Below the pieces are notes generated by a model that was given only the letters and a program-made list of their open reading frames with translations, did no database searches and was not told where the DNA came from. From positions 140,213 through 204,212 of the forward strand of contig BDDD01002112.1 in NCBI GenBank assembly GCA_001972305.1: a stretch of 64,000 bases of DNA, in the 5' to 3' direction. A program made the translations under genes and the position numbers. Shown in pieces: positions 35,365 to 46,849 of this stretch. This DNA is from Cephalotus follicularis (taxonomy: Eukaryota; Streptophyta; Magnoliopsida; Oxalidales; Cephalotaceae). Numbering within the stretch: the stretch's first letter is position 1; every line of letters begins with the position of its first letter.

Positions 35365-37753
35365 TGTCACACCCCGTTTTCCAAGAAGACAACATTAAGG
35401 CGGTAAAGCAATCAACCAACATAATTCAGCTTATGCAATTTTACGTATAAACAAAAACTTTCAGTAGCGGAAGCAGTAACATGAAATAAGCTGAATTTAA
35501 ATATGTATTACGCATCCCATACCACGTGATACCAAAAATGTTTATATAATACCCAACATCATTGTCGATTGCCCATAAACGGAGCGTGATAATACAGTAC
35601 GCAATGAAATAAACCACGGTATCCATCAACACATGGCAGACATAAAATCCACGTTACAATAATCCAATTAACAAATCATTGTTCATTAATCCGGAATACA
35701 TAATCATAGAGAAACAATCTAGTCTTCTCCTTAAGTCTCCTTGCGTGCTCCATATCAAATCCCACTCCATCAATCTGTTACAGTAGGGGATTAGCCTTTG
35801 TCCTCACTCGACTAAGTGAATAAACTCATAAATGTAGTTCGAGGTATATGATAATGAGTATCATGAATGAATGCATTATGATGCAGTACAGTGTATATAT
35901 ATATATATCGCAGTATATATATCGCAGAATATACATATGTAAAATATATGCATATTCACAGTACAGGTATAACCTCATAAGGCTACATCAACACAAGCAG
36001 TACGTATGTCCCAAAAGGAACAAGACAAACAAAACGTCACAACCGTCGCCACCTCCTAGCCCCAACGTCATGCACTCTTACCCTATCCCCGTTTGTGAAC
36101 GATTTGAGGCAAGTCTTTCGTACAGGTTGCTTAGCACGACGGCTAAATAATCAACAGGTTACTAGCACAACGGCTAATAATCAACAAGCACAAACACCGT
36201 ACAGTACAAGTCAAGCAATAAAATATAATTACTCGATCAAATATATTTGTTTAAAATATATTACTCCGTTCTCAGGTTGTGATAAGTTATAAAACTTAAA
36301 ACAATACAGCTCGATTGTGTAACCAATCCTTTAAACATTTCACCGTCTTTGGAAAATGCTTTCCCCAGTCATTTGAATATATATATATATATTTGGCAAA
36401 TATACATTTTTGTACAATTAATGATTATAATAATCATGCAAGCTTTTCAAAATGGTTAACAATTTTTAGCAATCAACCACAATTCAATTCACAGTTCAGT
36501 AACAATGCAAACATATGCTCAGAATGCATCTAGGATCGTTTCTAGAGTCGTTTCAGGTCTAACGGGTCCCATTCGAGTGAAATTTTTCCAAACAGGGGAA
36601 TAAGCGTCGACGCTTATCCCCTGGGCGTCGACGTCTTTACCCTAAGGTGCCAACATTTCGTACAGTTATTCCCAGGCGTTTTAGGACCAAAGACATCGAT
36701 GCTTTTCCAAAGACAATATTCATGTAAATTACACATGCATGGTTACTCCGTACATCACAGCAGTCATAACAACAATCCAAGGATTTCAATTCACCCATTA
36801 ACATGCAATTCATCAACGGCATTTCATTATCTTAAAAGTCAAAATGCATGTATAAGATCATCACTTTCCCCTACCTTGTTGTTCCAAGTTAGGAACTAGA
36901 AAGTCCACCCCTTTAAGTCCTGGAATCAGGTCTCAGTAGCTTCAAGATTCATCCACAGTTGCAATCCCAGGAGCTCCAAGGTCCAAGCTCCAAGTGCTCA
37001 ACAATGGTGGTTCTATCCTCTCTCTTTCTTTCTCTGTTCTATCTCTTTTCTCACTTCGTTTCACAATAATTTCTGTTTCTCTTCTTCAGCTCTCTCATTT
37101 CCAGGGAGGGAAGGGAGTTTGCAGAGTGGGGTTTTTGTTTCCATCTGCATTAAGGCAAGATTCTCTCTTTCTACTCACCCTCTTCACACTAGGTTGCATG
37201 GCGCACCAGGTGTCTTCCTTTGTCTGCCAAGTCCTTGCATGCACTCACAAGCATTCTCTCTTCAATCTTGCAGGTCAGGAGGTCATTTTGTATGCTCAAC
37301 ACGTCCCCCTCTAGTGCCTCAAGGTGCCTGCAAGAGGTCTTGGATTCCCTCCCCTTGCACGTTATCCTGTCAGTTCATAACGTGGTTGATATTCTTTTCA
37401 AAGACGTCGATGCCTTCCTTAGACGTCGATGTCTTTTCCTCTTTCATACGAGGGTGTTGATGTCTTCGTCTACATTGACGTGCATGTACATGCATTCACC
37501 TGCGCCCTTGTTCCCATAGGTGTCGACGTCTTTCAAAGACATTGACGCGTTTATCCCAAAACTGCACCGTTTTTCCTCTAATTGCATCATTTAACATTTC
37601 TTTGACATTCCAATCATTCCCTCTTCCAAAGTCTAACCTTTTAAATTTTGGAAAGTATCATCTAAGTCAGAAATTATGCCATTCTCATTACTTCAATAAT
37701 AAGATTACATTTCAAATTGGAATATTACAATAACAAAGATCCCGGGTGTTACA
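35365..37753 (-). mobile_element. Solo LTR (2389 bases) inside the 5' LTR of the outer element
   Basis: Edges TGTCACACCCCG and CCCGGGTGTTACA interrupt the repeat unit GGGGCTACG/CAAGCCCTCCC. The flanks are CTACG (35360-35364) and TTATG (37754-37758), a TSD in which both C bases became T in one copy. Read on minus it starts TGTAACACCCGGG and ends CGGGGTGTGACA, the more usual order for Tekay-type LTRs. It has no coding frame, an AT microsatellite (35899-35940, 36378-36394) and two palindrome patches. Confidence 0.82.
36601..36720 (+). repeat. Palindrome patch with a perfect 16-base palindrome (36601-36616)
   Basis: TAAGCGTCGACGCTTA is a perfect palindrome; GGCGTCGACGTCTTT and AAAGACATCGATGCTTTTC follow. 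A second patch at 37395-37560 has AAAGACGTCGATGCC, TAGACGTCGATGTC and GTGTCGACGTCTTTC. Both lie in the solo LTR. Confidence 0.75.
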
Positions 37754-38943
37754 TTATGCAAGCCCTCCCTCATCGTCAATCACGTAATGCAACATCAACC
37801 AAGGGGCCTGCGAATCACCACTTAGCTCCACCCTTGTTGAAATGACACATGAGAACTTCGACCCAGAGGTGAGCGAATCACCACTCAGACCATCTCAGGT
37901 TGGCAATCTCGTGTCCGAGCACTCCATCATGGCCTGACCAAAGAAGTAGTGGATCCATCGGCTGCTCCCAAACAACATTTTGTCATAGACCAATGAAATG
38001 AGAAGATCCAGGTATTGAACTCGGGCACAGTCACACCCAACAGCCCATTATAGACAATGCAACTGCCGAATGGAATTGGTATCGAACGCAACACTCCTCT
38101 GCTAGCCCATATGAGTCTCATATATTCGAGCATACCAGTAACTAGTATCCGAGAACAGCACATGATATCAAGAAGCATGAAATACTATAAAAATAGGGGA
38201 AAACACATTAACCCATCTATAGAGCATTTCTGCTCGGAAAACATCATCAACATGCAATAATCAACAAGACAACAGGAAAAAGGATCCTAGTCAAAGATAC
38301 TATCATGGAAAAAGGAATATTAAACATCAAGACTCTTAGTATCAATTAATAGAAAGGAAAGATCCCACTCACTGTATTGTAAGACCTCTACTAGCTTCCT
38401 TGTTGTGCGGACTCTGTGCCTGGATCTTCTGCTACAAGTTTAACACACAAAAACGTAGCTACAACCGTCAATACATTTTCGAGGAGCATGCATGAACAAT
38501 CACATGCACAAGAACCACAACAAAGCCCTTACTCGACCTCACAACCGTTACTGTGCCACGAGAACGCCGTAGCGCTAACTCACCGAGGAGAACATTTACC
38601 CTGCTAAACACGTAGACGTCGAGAATGTTCCAAACCTCAATATCAATGAACAAAGCTTTAGAGGAACGAAGAAGAAAGGAAAGAAAAACTCACAAGCAAA
38701 ACACTTCCTCCAACGTGAAAAGAAGGAAGAACAACTATCACCTGCCACAGCCGAAAGTACACCAACTTCCACAAGAAGCTTTGGGCTTCCCATGGTAAAA
38801 CAACAAATATCTCCTTTACTCATAACATAAATTGGGCCTTACCCAACACAAGCCCAAACCAACCCAAGGAGAAAAAAAGAGAAAAATTTCCCTAAGGCCA
38901 AAATGCTACTTTGTCCAAAATTAACACGGGTCGTTATATCCAA

Positions 38944-39197
38944 GTATGTTATCCTACGACTAGCAAGGTTCTAGAATAAAGCTTACCAATGTGCTAAGTC
39001 TCACTGCATGATCTCATTATGATCTCAGTCATCAAACTTTATTCCATGGGCATTCATTGATTATACATATATATAAATGTATATTAATGAACAACTGCCA
39101 TTTATAATAATAAAGAACATCATTTATTGAGCTATAATGTTTATTACAAACTATTGTCATCGCAAGAGAACTTGGCTTGCAGGACTTATCCCTAACA
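38944..39197 (-). repeat. Copia LTR, right part (its 5' end)
   Basis: Continuation of the LTR at 5950-7422 beyond the nested insertion. On the minus strand it begins TGTTAGGGATAAGTCC at 39197, a typical Copia LTR start. The join is supported by the perfect TSD flanking the insertion rather than by a second intact copy, so the outer boundary is less certain. Confidence 0.6.
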
Positions 39198-39859
39198 TTC
39201 CTAACCCTCACCTTTAAGTCACTCAAAGTGATGTTACACAAACTTAAGATACCTTAAAAAGGATGTTACATAGACTTAAGATACCTCTTCATGTATGTAC
39301 CTACTCCTATATAAACTCCTTAAGGTGCCTAAGTTAGGATTTTTTTTTTCATACAAACACCAAAGAGTGGGAGGCTTGAAGTTGCTGAAATTTAGGCTTG
39401 GTGTTGCTAGAATTCTATGTCTAAGTGCTAAACGAACAAGCTAGGAGAAGCAAAGTAAGAAGTCCTATCCTTCTTTTATTCTTATGATCTTTCATTCATG
39501 TCTTTTGTTGTGCAATGTCATGCTTCTAAAATGAATTATGAATCAAGTATTCATGTTATAAATTTATGTTCATTTATAATGTGTTTGATTTTGAAAATCA
39601 TTTTCTTCATACATGTTTTGTAAAGTTCATTTCCTTGTCAATTGGTCATTATATCGGTCCTAAATTTCTGAAATTCATAACTTATTCATTTTCTTTCAAA
39701 ATATTATGATATTCTTATGGTAGATAGTTTAATCAATCCTCTACAAATTACATCCACATTGTTTTAACATTTCGGAACTATAGATATAAGATATTTTGAA
39801 TTCAAAATTTCTGGACAGTTTTGTTATGTGTTTGAGATATACCTACCTTAGACAATTAT
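39198..39859. other. Unassigned stretch between the nest and the Tat element
   Basis: No coding frame of note. A TATATAAA box lies at 39308-39315, an 11-base T run near 39340, and imperfect duplicates of ACTTAAGATACC at about 39242 and 39273. It could be the remains of another LTR or ordinary intergenic DNA; I cannot decide. Confidence 0.4.
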
Positions 39860-40346
39860 TGATATGGGAAAAATCCTACCCAAAAATACCACCACGTGTC
39901 CTCTGCAAAACAAGACAAGTGTCCTCTAGAGCTACATACCGTTTGTAATTTGAAAAGATAATGCATAATAACGCTAGAGCGCCAAATAAGGAAATGGCAC
40001 GAGATCCTCAACCATTTCCTAGGGATACAAAAATCATCTCCGTAAGTCAAGCAAGGCAGTTACAATGAAGCATCTCTATAAATACAGCAATCAAATACAT
40101 TGCACATGTCTTCCATTTTTACTCTTAAAGAACCTTATTGCTTTCTTTTTTGTACACTGCCTGACTTAAGCATCGGAGAGTCCCCGGGAGTAAAACCTCC
40201 CAGTTCTTCGATTAGTTTGCCATTTGTGTGCAGGGAAGATTGTGAAACACTCAACCTAATATTGTTCTTAGAGCATTCAATTCGTTCCCCTCTACAAATT
40301 AAACCCTTCCACGTAAGGGACGGTTGAGGAGTTGATTCTTGCATCA
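39860..40346 (+). repeat. 5' LTR of the Tat-lineage element (487 bases)
   Basis: Begins TGATATGGG and ends TTGCATCA, with matching TGAT/ATCA tips, six bases before the primer site. A TATA box, CTATAAATA, lies at 40076-40084. There is no second copy in the window, so the left edge is inferred from the terminal inverted bases. Confidence 0.7.
40076..40084 (+). promoter_or_regulatory. TATA box of the Tat LTR
   Basis: CTATAAATA about 270 bases before the LTR end, the usual place for the U3 promoter box of a short plant LTR. Confidence 0.6.
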
Positions 40347-40351
40347 ACAGT

Positions 40352-40367
40352 TGGCGCCGACTGTGGG
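40352..40367 (+). promoter_or_regulatory. Primer-binding site of the Tat element
   Basis: TGGCGCCGACTGTGGG follows the LTR directly. TGGCGCC starts are standard primer sites in Tat and Athila elements. The gag ATG follows at 40408. Confidence 0.82.
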
Positions 40368-40407
40368 AAATACAACGAAAAGTTTGCTACAAAAATACTA
40401 TTAACCA

Positions 40408-40769
40408 TGCCTCTGAGAAGAAACAACTTTGCAGCCACCGACAGCCAAGCACCTGAGAATCCACCTCTTGCTGCCGGTCAAGTCGCCCCTACAGAGCAAA
40501 CTCCCATCACTGGCGACCAATTTAACCAGATGCTCTAGGAAATGGGGCAACTAACAACCCTGCTAGCGAGCAATCTAGCCAGCAAAAACCAGGCTGGTCC
40601 GAGTAGGCCAGCCATCCAAGAGTGGTATGGTCTGAGCAGGCCAGTTACTGAAGTCCAACAACCCCAAGGGGCTAGGCAAAACCCGTCGAGGAGGGCCATG
40701 CATCCTCCAAGGTGGTCAGGGATGATGCATCTCTGAGGAAGAGACTAGAGGTTAATACATCTATGAGGG
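40408..40769 (+). pseudogene. gag: gag N-terminus of the Tat element
   Basis: The frame opens MPLRRNNFAATDSQAPENPP and continues past a TAG at 40536 (CAG expected) to LEVNTSMRAK, where the Copia element at 40775 cuts in. It is low-complexity and Gln/Pro-rich, as in other Tat gag N-termini. The remainder of gag is at 46978 onward. Confidence 0.75.
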
Positions 40770-40774
40770 CCAAG

Positions 40775-42935
40775 TGTTAGATATAGTGACCCGACAAGCC
40801 ATTAGATGGATTGTCATATTATATCTTACCATGTATGGAACAATCTTTTTCCTTATATATGATGCGTGCTAAATTTTGTTATGGCTATATCACTTGTATT
40901 TTATCACATAATTGAAGTAGTTTATTTATTACCTACTTATACTAGTGATGCCCTGACATAAGGTTGGATGCCTGGCATGGAGGCTGTGAGACTGGTTACC
41001 TTATTCCTTATGTCAAACTTGTTCCAAGTCATAGGTTCACTTTATGGGCATTAGTGAACCGGATAGACTTGCGTGTATGTTGCCTGCTCGTGGAATCGGG
41101 GGATGGATTCTCTCACTACCATCTGTGTTGGACACTAGGGCAAATACGGGGTGCACGCTGGGAGCGTGTACACTGAACAGGACCCGCATAGGAGACACTA
41201 TTTGGATAGTCGCTATTCTCGTGTCAGTAGTGACTCCTACTTGTTGCGTTTGTGTATAAGTGATCATCACATGGCGAGTTCTTTAACTCGTATGATCCTT
41301 AGACTTGAGCGAATACTCTATATTGTATGGATACGGTTATGCTTTGATCTCCACCTTGCCCAGTCCTTACACAGGGCTGGCAATCGGGTGGTCTTTGGGT
41401 ATGATCGAATCTATACAAATATAAGTGAGTGCGCAATATGGGATTGTCACAACTAAGCGAAGGTGATCGGCCCTATTATGGTCTGATTATACTTTGAACT
41501 TATGAAATCCTTGGCCAAGGTTGAGGTAGACTGGAAATTAGATTTCCAAAGAGTTTACCAAAGGTCCTAGTAATGATCAGATATTTTATCCATTGAGGTA
41601 CTATCTAGGGTTGACACATATCCTTACCCTAGTCCTCAATCGGGGCCAAGTATGACAAGGGATTATAGTGCACGCGAACCGACGACTTAGAAAATCTTTG
41701 GTTATTGAGGTGTGGGAAAATTAATTAGATTAATTTTTCCATCTGGATAATATTTGGATATTATTCCAATAGCATTTAAATTGGTCGAGGACCATTTAGA
41801 ATGGCTAAACCAGACCCGAGGGGTATTTCGGTAATTTACGAACACCTCTTGTTTTGACCAAGATTTTAAAGGGTCCCTGCCTTATAATGATTAGATCTTT
41901 AATATGTTGGACATATTAAGTCTTGGTGTCAAATATCGGTTGTGTGGATTTTGCATTTTGTGGAAACACATATGCTTGATCTTACTTAACCAATATTGGA
42001 AGGCTACATGAGATCACTAATAGAGTTAGACTCTTAATGCTTCACTGGCCAGACAAAGACGTCGATGTCTTTTAGAAAGACATCGATGTCTAACGTATTT
42101 AAATACGTCGATGTCTTTTAGAAAGCGTCGATGTTTTTAGTGCCACATTGTATGGGCGTCGACGTCCTTCAGAAGGCGTCGACGTCTTTGAGCAGAACGT
42201 GCAACCTGTGCACGAGCTCACTTCGTGGGAATGATTTCTCTCTCCTATCCAGCATCCACCTCATGTTCTTGCACGTTTTAGAAACGTAGGAATCATGGCT
42301 TCGGACTCCCAGGGAGTGAAGGCCATGATCCTTAGTGAATGGGAGATTGGGAGAGAGAATTGGAGGCTAGTAATAGGCATTTTCTGAAGAAAAGAAAGAG
42401 GGAGAAAAAGTTTGAGTTTTTGCTGGGCAATAGAGAACTCGGATTTCTCTGCAGATTGTGTGTGTTCCTTCATTTGATATACACCAAGCAAGAGCTTATC
42501 TAGCGTGGATTGATTATTGACTTTATTGGTCAATATCAATTTACCTTTTCTAAGCTAAGTGAGAGAAAGAGAGTGTTCAAGCACTTGATCATTGCTGGCT
42601 GGATTACTTGTTGTTCCTGAGGCTTGGAGAACATCAAAGGGAATCTACTCAATCTTGTAGCGGCAAAGAAAGAAGGAGCCTTCACCTACTGGTATAATTC
42701 TTAGTCCTTCTTCCTTTTGCCATGCTTGTGTGTCACCATTGTTTGCAATGGTGACACCAATTCAATTCTGTTGATGTTGTGGTGATCCATGTGGTCTGTG
42801 GACGTGCCATAATGGATTGTTTTTTGTTATATAGGGTGTTCTTCCACTGCCATGATTGTGTATTTTGTTTTATTCTACACCGTATATACCCTTGTTTATT
42901 AATGGCATTGGATTTGGTTTTGTCCATTTCCATCA
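40775..42935 (+). repeat. 5' LTR of Copia A2 (2161 bases)
   Basis: Begins TGTTAGATATAGTGACC and ends TCCATTTCCATCA just before the primer site, matching the A1 LTR in reverse. The palindrome patch is at 42055-42190. Short frames inside (40964-41456) correspond to the same LTR blocks as 20840-21146 in A1 and are not genes. Confidence 0.9.
42055..42190 (+). repeat. GACGTCGACGTC palindrome patch in the A2 LTR
   Basis: AAAGACGTCGATGTCTTT, AAAGACATCGATGTC, TACGTCGATGTCTTT, GGGCGTCGACGTCC and AGGCGTCGACGTCTTTG sit within about 130 bases. They align, in reverse, with the A1 patch at 19925-20055, with several CpG changes between the copies. Confidence 0.75.
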
Positions 42936-42936
42936 G

Positions 42937-42953
42937 TGGTATCAGAGAGTCCC
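42937..42953 (+). promoter_or_regulatory. Primer-binding site of Copia A2
   Basis: TGGTATCAGAGAGTCCC one base after the LTR, the initiator Met tRNA site. Confidence 0.88.
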
Positions 42954-43438
42954 ACATGATCCTTGATTGAATATGTATGCCTTAGATGATGTACTGATTA
43001 ATAGTTTAATTAATGGATGTGTTTTGTGATCAAACTAAATTTTCAAAGTGCCTTAATGAAAATTGCATGAAATTGGATTTCATTGTGTTTTTGTGCTTGG
43101 AATGTTGTTTAAATGTGTATAGAATTATGTTTGGAACATGCATAGTGCATTATGGAATGCCAGAATGGTATACCATAGTCTAAACAATTATTTTTAGCAT
43201 TTTTCAAAATGCAGAAACTGCCCAGGGGGCTAAAGACGTCGACGTTTTTGGTAGACGTCGATGTCATGTTCAAATTCCCAGGAAAGACGTCGACGTTCTT
43301 GATAGACGTCGATGTCTTGTTCATCTTTTTGTGAAACGCGTCGATGTTCTTGTTGGACGGACCAAGTGTTATGGTTGTCATATATTAAAATGGAATAGAT
43401 GCTGACTCAACTTATATTTCCTTATCTAGGTTGCTAGT
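42954..43438 (+). other. Leader of Copia A2 with a second palindrome patch (43226-43345)
   Basis: Between primer site and gag the leader carries AAAGACGTCGACGTTTTT, TAGACGTCGATGTCATG, AAAGACGTCGACGTTC, TAGACGTCGATGTCTTG and CGCGTCGATGTTC. The A1 copy has only one remnant because of a deletion of about 300 bases. No coding sequence. Confidence 0.75.
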
Positions 43439-44700
43439 ATGGCTTTACAATCTGCTATGTCCCGCATTTTAGAGACAAACAAACTTGAGGGGCCCAACTT
43501 CAGCGATTGGCACCGAAACCTCAAGATCGTCCTTACGACCAATAAAATGGCCCATGTGATGGTTGGGGGGCCTCCTTCACTGGGTGAAGATCCGCCGCCC
43601 AAAGAGAGTGAGCGACTAGCCAAGTGGCTAGAAGATGACGAGCAGGCTAGATGTCTTGCCCTTCTTGGGATGACACCTGAGCTTCAGCGTCAGAATGAAA
43701 AGATACCTTATCTGCTATACTACTCCATCTTCAGGAGATGTATGGAGCTGAGTCTAGGACTCAAAGGTTCAATCTATCACGGAAACTCTTTAAGGCTCAA
43801 ATGTTAGAGGGAGCTTCAGTCCATGAGCATGGATTGAAGATGATAGACATGATTGAGCAGTTGACTCAATTAGGTTTTGTCATGGACCATGATCTATATG
43901 TGGATCTTATTCTGACGTCCCTTCCTAAGTCATTCTCACAGTTCTTCGTGAACTTTCACATGAACAAGATAGAGGTAACTCTATCTGAGCTGATTGCTAT
44001 GTTGAGGACGGCTGAGGCCGATTTCGACTCTGGGAAGTCAAAGACCCACTCCCTACTTCTTCCATCTTATAGGTCTGCCCAAGGAAAGGGTAGTGCCTCG
44101 TCTTCCTGTAAAGGGAAGGGCGTGCTCATGCCTGTCAACACAAAAGGCAAGGGTAAGAAGAAGCAAAAGAAGAAGAAGAAGGGGAAGCTTGGAGCTAGTG
44201 GGAGTGTTGCCAAGAATTATTTGAAGCAGTTGGCGGCTGAGGGTGCTTGTTTCCAGTGCGGTAAGACCGGACACTGGAAAAAGGATTATCGAGTTACTGG
44301 TGCTGGAGTCTCTTCTGATGTTTTGCATGGTGCAAGTACATCAGGTATGTTCATGATTGAACTAAATCTAGCTTTGAATAGTAGTTCTTCATGGGTATTG
44401 GATACTGGATATGGAACTAACCTGTGCAATTCGTTGCAGGGACTAAGAAAAGTTAGAAAGCTTAGAGCTGGAGACTTGGACTTACGGCTTGGGGATGGAT
44501 CTAGGATCATCGCTGAAGCTGTAGGGATTTATGATATTACTTTATGTAATGGTCATGTATTGACACTTGATCCATGTTATTTTATTTCAAACGTTGTAAG
44601 GAATATTATAAGTGTTTCATACTTATGTAATTTGGGCTTGGAGCACAGATTCCAAGCCATTCAATGTTTTGTTTATTCTGACAAAGTTTGTGTCAGTAAT
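43439..44700 (+). pseudogene. gag: gag and protease of Copia A2
   Basis: Starts MALQSAMSRILETNKLEGPN with FSDWHRNLKIVL, the Copia gag N-terminus that A1 lacks. A frameshift near 43710 moves to the frame of 43738-44889. The zinc knuckle reads CFQCGKTGHWKKDY: its last Cys has become Tyr. The protease reads WVLDTGYGTNLC where A1 has DTGCGTNLC; the active-site DTG is intact. The Lys-rich tract between gag and finger is shared with A1. Confidence 0.88.
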
Positions 44701-44799
44701 GGTTTTATCGACAATGGATTATTTGTCTTAAATACTGCACAATCCAAAGTCCTATCCATAGAGAAAAGTAATAAGAGAAGACAAAGAGAAACTGAGTTA

Positions 44800-45639
44800 A
44801 ATAAAACCTATGCCTGGCATTGTAGACTTGGTCATCTTAGTGATGCTAGACTATCACAGTTGGTTAAGGATGATCTCCTTGATATCTAGGACTTAGAGTC
44901 CTATCCAACTTATGAATCCTGTTTATTGGGAAAGATGACTAAATCACCCTTCTTTGGTCAAGGACGAAGGGCTATGGACTTACTGGGTTTAGTCCATACT
45001 GACGTATGTGGTCCTATGTCAGTCAGTGCGCGAGGTGGTTATATCTACTTCATAACCTTTACCGACGATTTATATAGGTATGGTTATGTGTATCTGATGA
45101 AACACAAGTCAGAATCCTTTGAGAAATTTAAGGAGTTCAGACTTGAAGTAGAAAAACAAACAGGTTAATCCATTAAAATACTTCGGTCGGACCGAGGTGG
45201 AGAATACCTGTCAGCTGAATTCCTCGGTTATCTTAGAGATAATGGAATTCTATCTCAGTGGAGTCCTCCTGGAACACCACAGCATAATGGTGTGTCCGAA
45301 AGTAGGAATCGAACTTTGTTAGACATGGTTCGATCGAAGATGTCTTTTGCTGACCTTCCTACCTATCTCTGGGGTTACGCCCTAGATGCAGCTGCTTATA
45401 TCTTGAATCAGATTCCTTCAAAATCTGTGCCTTCTACTCCATACCAGGTATGGTCAGGGAGGAAACCCAGCCTGAACCATTTGAAGGTTTGGGGTTGTCC
45501 TGCTTATGTCAAGAGGTTTGACGTAGATAATCTGGAAGCGCGATCGGACAGTTGCAGGTTTGTGGGGTATCCTAAAGAGACTAAAGGATACTATTTCTAC
45601 CACCCTAGCGAACAAAAGATATTTGTTTCGTGAAATGCT
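44800..45639 (+). pseudogene. pol: Integrase of Copia A2
   Basis: The N-terminal finger has HCRLGHLSDARL and TYESCLLGKM, where A1 has TCESC, so a zinc-binding Cys is lost. The core has [34 protein letters not shown] and PPGTPQHNGVSESRNRTLLDM, with the catalytic acids present. Stops are TAG at 44887 (A1 has CAG at that codon), TAA at 45166 and TGA at 45631 (CGA expected). Confidence 0.88.
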
Positions 45640-46734
45640 GTGTTTCTAGATAAGGAATACCTTCTTGAAGGAAACAGTGGGAGTAAGGTGGAACTCAAGG
45701 AGTTTCCACAGGTAGAAACCATACAGGAGATGGAGGAGTTGGAGGTTAGACCTTTAACAGACACAACTGAGATTAGATCTCAGGCTGAGAATGGTTCTCA
45801 GTTAGGCAAAGCTCCTTTGAGGAGATCAGGCAGAATCCCATTGGCACATGAGAGGTATGGTTTCCTCATTGATGGTACCGATGAGATAAACGTCATTGAA
45901 GATGACGAGCCTGCCAGCTATTTCGAGGCAGTGCAAGGCACTAAATATGAAGCATGGCTAGGAGCCATGAAATCCAAGATGGATTCCATGTACTCCAACC
46001 AAGTATGGAATTTGGTTGAAGCACCCGAAGGCATAGTGCCTATTGGCTGCAAATGGATCTTCAAGAAGAAGATGAATGCAGATGGAAAGATTGAGACTTA
46101 TAAAACTCGATTAGTGGCGAAAGGGTATAGGCAACGACATGGAGTCGACTATACTGAGACTTTCTCACCTGTCGCCATGCTCAAATCCATTAGGATTTTG
46201 CTTGCTATTGCCGCTTATTATGATTATGAGATATGGCAAATAGATGTCAAGACGGCATTCTTGAATGGGCGTCTTGAAGAGGATATTTATATGTCCCAAC
46301 CCTAGGGGTTTACATCTTCCGAGCACCTGCACATGGTGTGTAAGCTCGAACGGTCCATTTATGGACTAAAGCAAGCATCTCGTAGCTGGAATCTACGTTT
46401 TGATGAAGCTATCAAAGCTTTTGACTTCGTTAAAAATGTAGATGAGCCATGTGTTTATCGAAAGCAAGAGGGTCCTAGTATCATTTTCTCAGTGCTATAT
46501 GTACAAGACATCCTACTCATTGGGAATGATGTAGGGATGTTGCAATTTGCAAAGATATGGCTAACTAAGAATTTTTCCATGAAAGATTTGGGAGAAGCCA
46601 CCTATTACTGGGTATTAGGATCTTCAGGGATAGATCCAATAGGTTGCTTGGGCTTTCCCAAAGCCAGTACATCAGCAAGACCCTATCCAAATCCGAATCT
46701 TGCATGCTTAGAAACCTGCAAAGGCTTCATTTAA
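45640..46734 (+). pseudogene. pol: Reverse transcriptase of Copia A2, truncated
   Basis: The RT core is recognisable: NLVEAPEGIVPIGCKWIFKKK, KTRLVAKGYRQRHGVDYTETF, IWQIDVKTAFLNGRLEEDIYM, then a TAG at 46303, and YGLKQASRSWNLRFDE. The catalytic motif normally YVDD reads YVQDILLIGND. Near 46615 a frameshift shifts reading to the IRIFRDRSNRLLG frame. RNase H is absent; sequence turns non-coding before the LTR remnant at about 46850. Confidence 0.87.
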
Positions 46735-46849
46735 ATGTCCAATTAGAGATCCTAGGATGAAATTGGGGCATTTACGGGCATTGGTTAAGGGTGATTCCTT
46801 CACCGGAACATAAATTTTAAAATTGAGCACCTATAACCCTAATGTCCTG

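Larger units (their letters stand above)
7423..38938 (-). mobile_element. Outer Tekay-like chromovirus (Ty3/gypsy), about 31.5 kb span with nested insertions
   Basis: On the minus strand the parts occur in order: 5' LTR (38938-33683), primer-binding site (33676-33660), gag (33585-32244), protease (32234-31821), RT (31828-31288, resuming at 28277), RNase H and integrase N-terminus (to 27130), integrase core with chromodomain (11570-10250), polypurine tract (10235-10222) and 3' LTR (10221-7423). A perfect five-base TSD, TCCAA, flanks it (7418-7422, 38939-38943). Three insertions inflate it: a whole element at 11571-27129 and LTRs at 28278-31287 and 35365-37753. Removing them leaves roughly 10 kb, a normal Tekay length. 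It is coding-dead. Confidence 0.88.
33683..38938 (-). repeat. 5' LTR of the outer Tekay-like element, split by a solo LTR
   Basis: On the minus strand it starts TATAACGACCCG (3' copy: TGTAATGACCCG) at 38938 and ends GGGGCGTGTCA at 33683. Removing the 2389-base insertion at 35365-37753 and one TSD copy leaves about 2862 bases, close to the 2799 bases of the 3' LTR. The first base pair TG has decayed to TA, consistent with C-to-T on the other strand. Confidence 0.87.

Noticed and set aside
35899-35940. TA-rich microsatellite as a promoter
   Set aside because: Simple TA repeats without other promoter context; I treat it as low-complexity sequence in a solo LTR.
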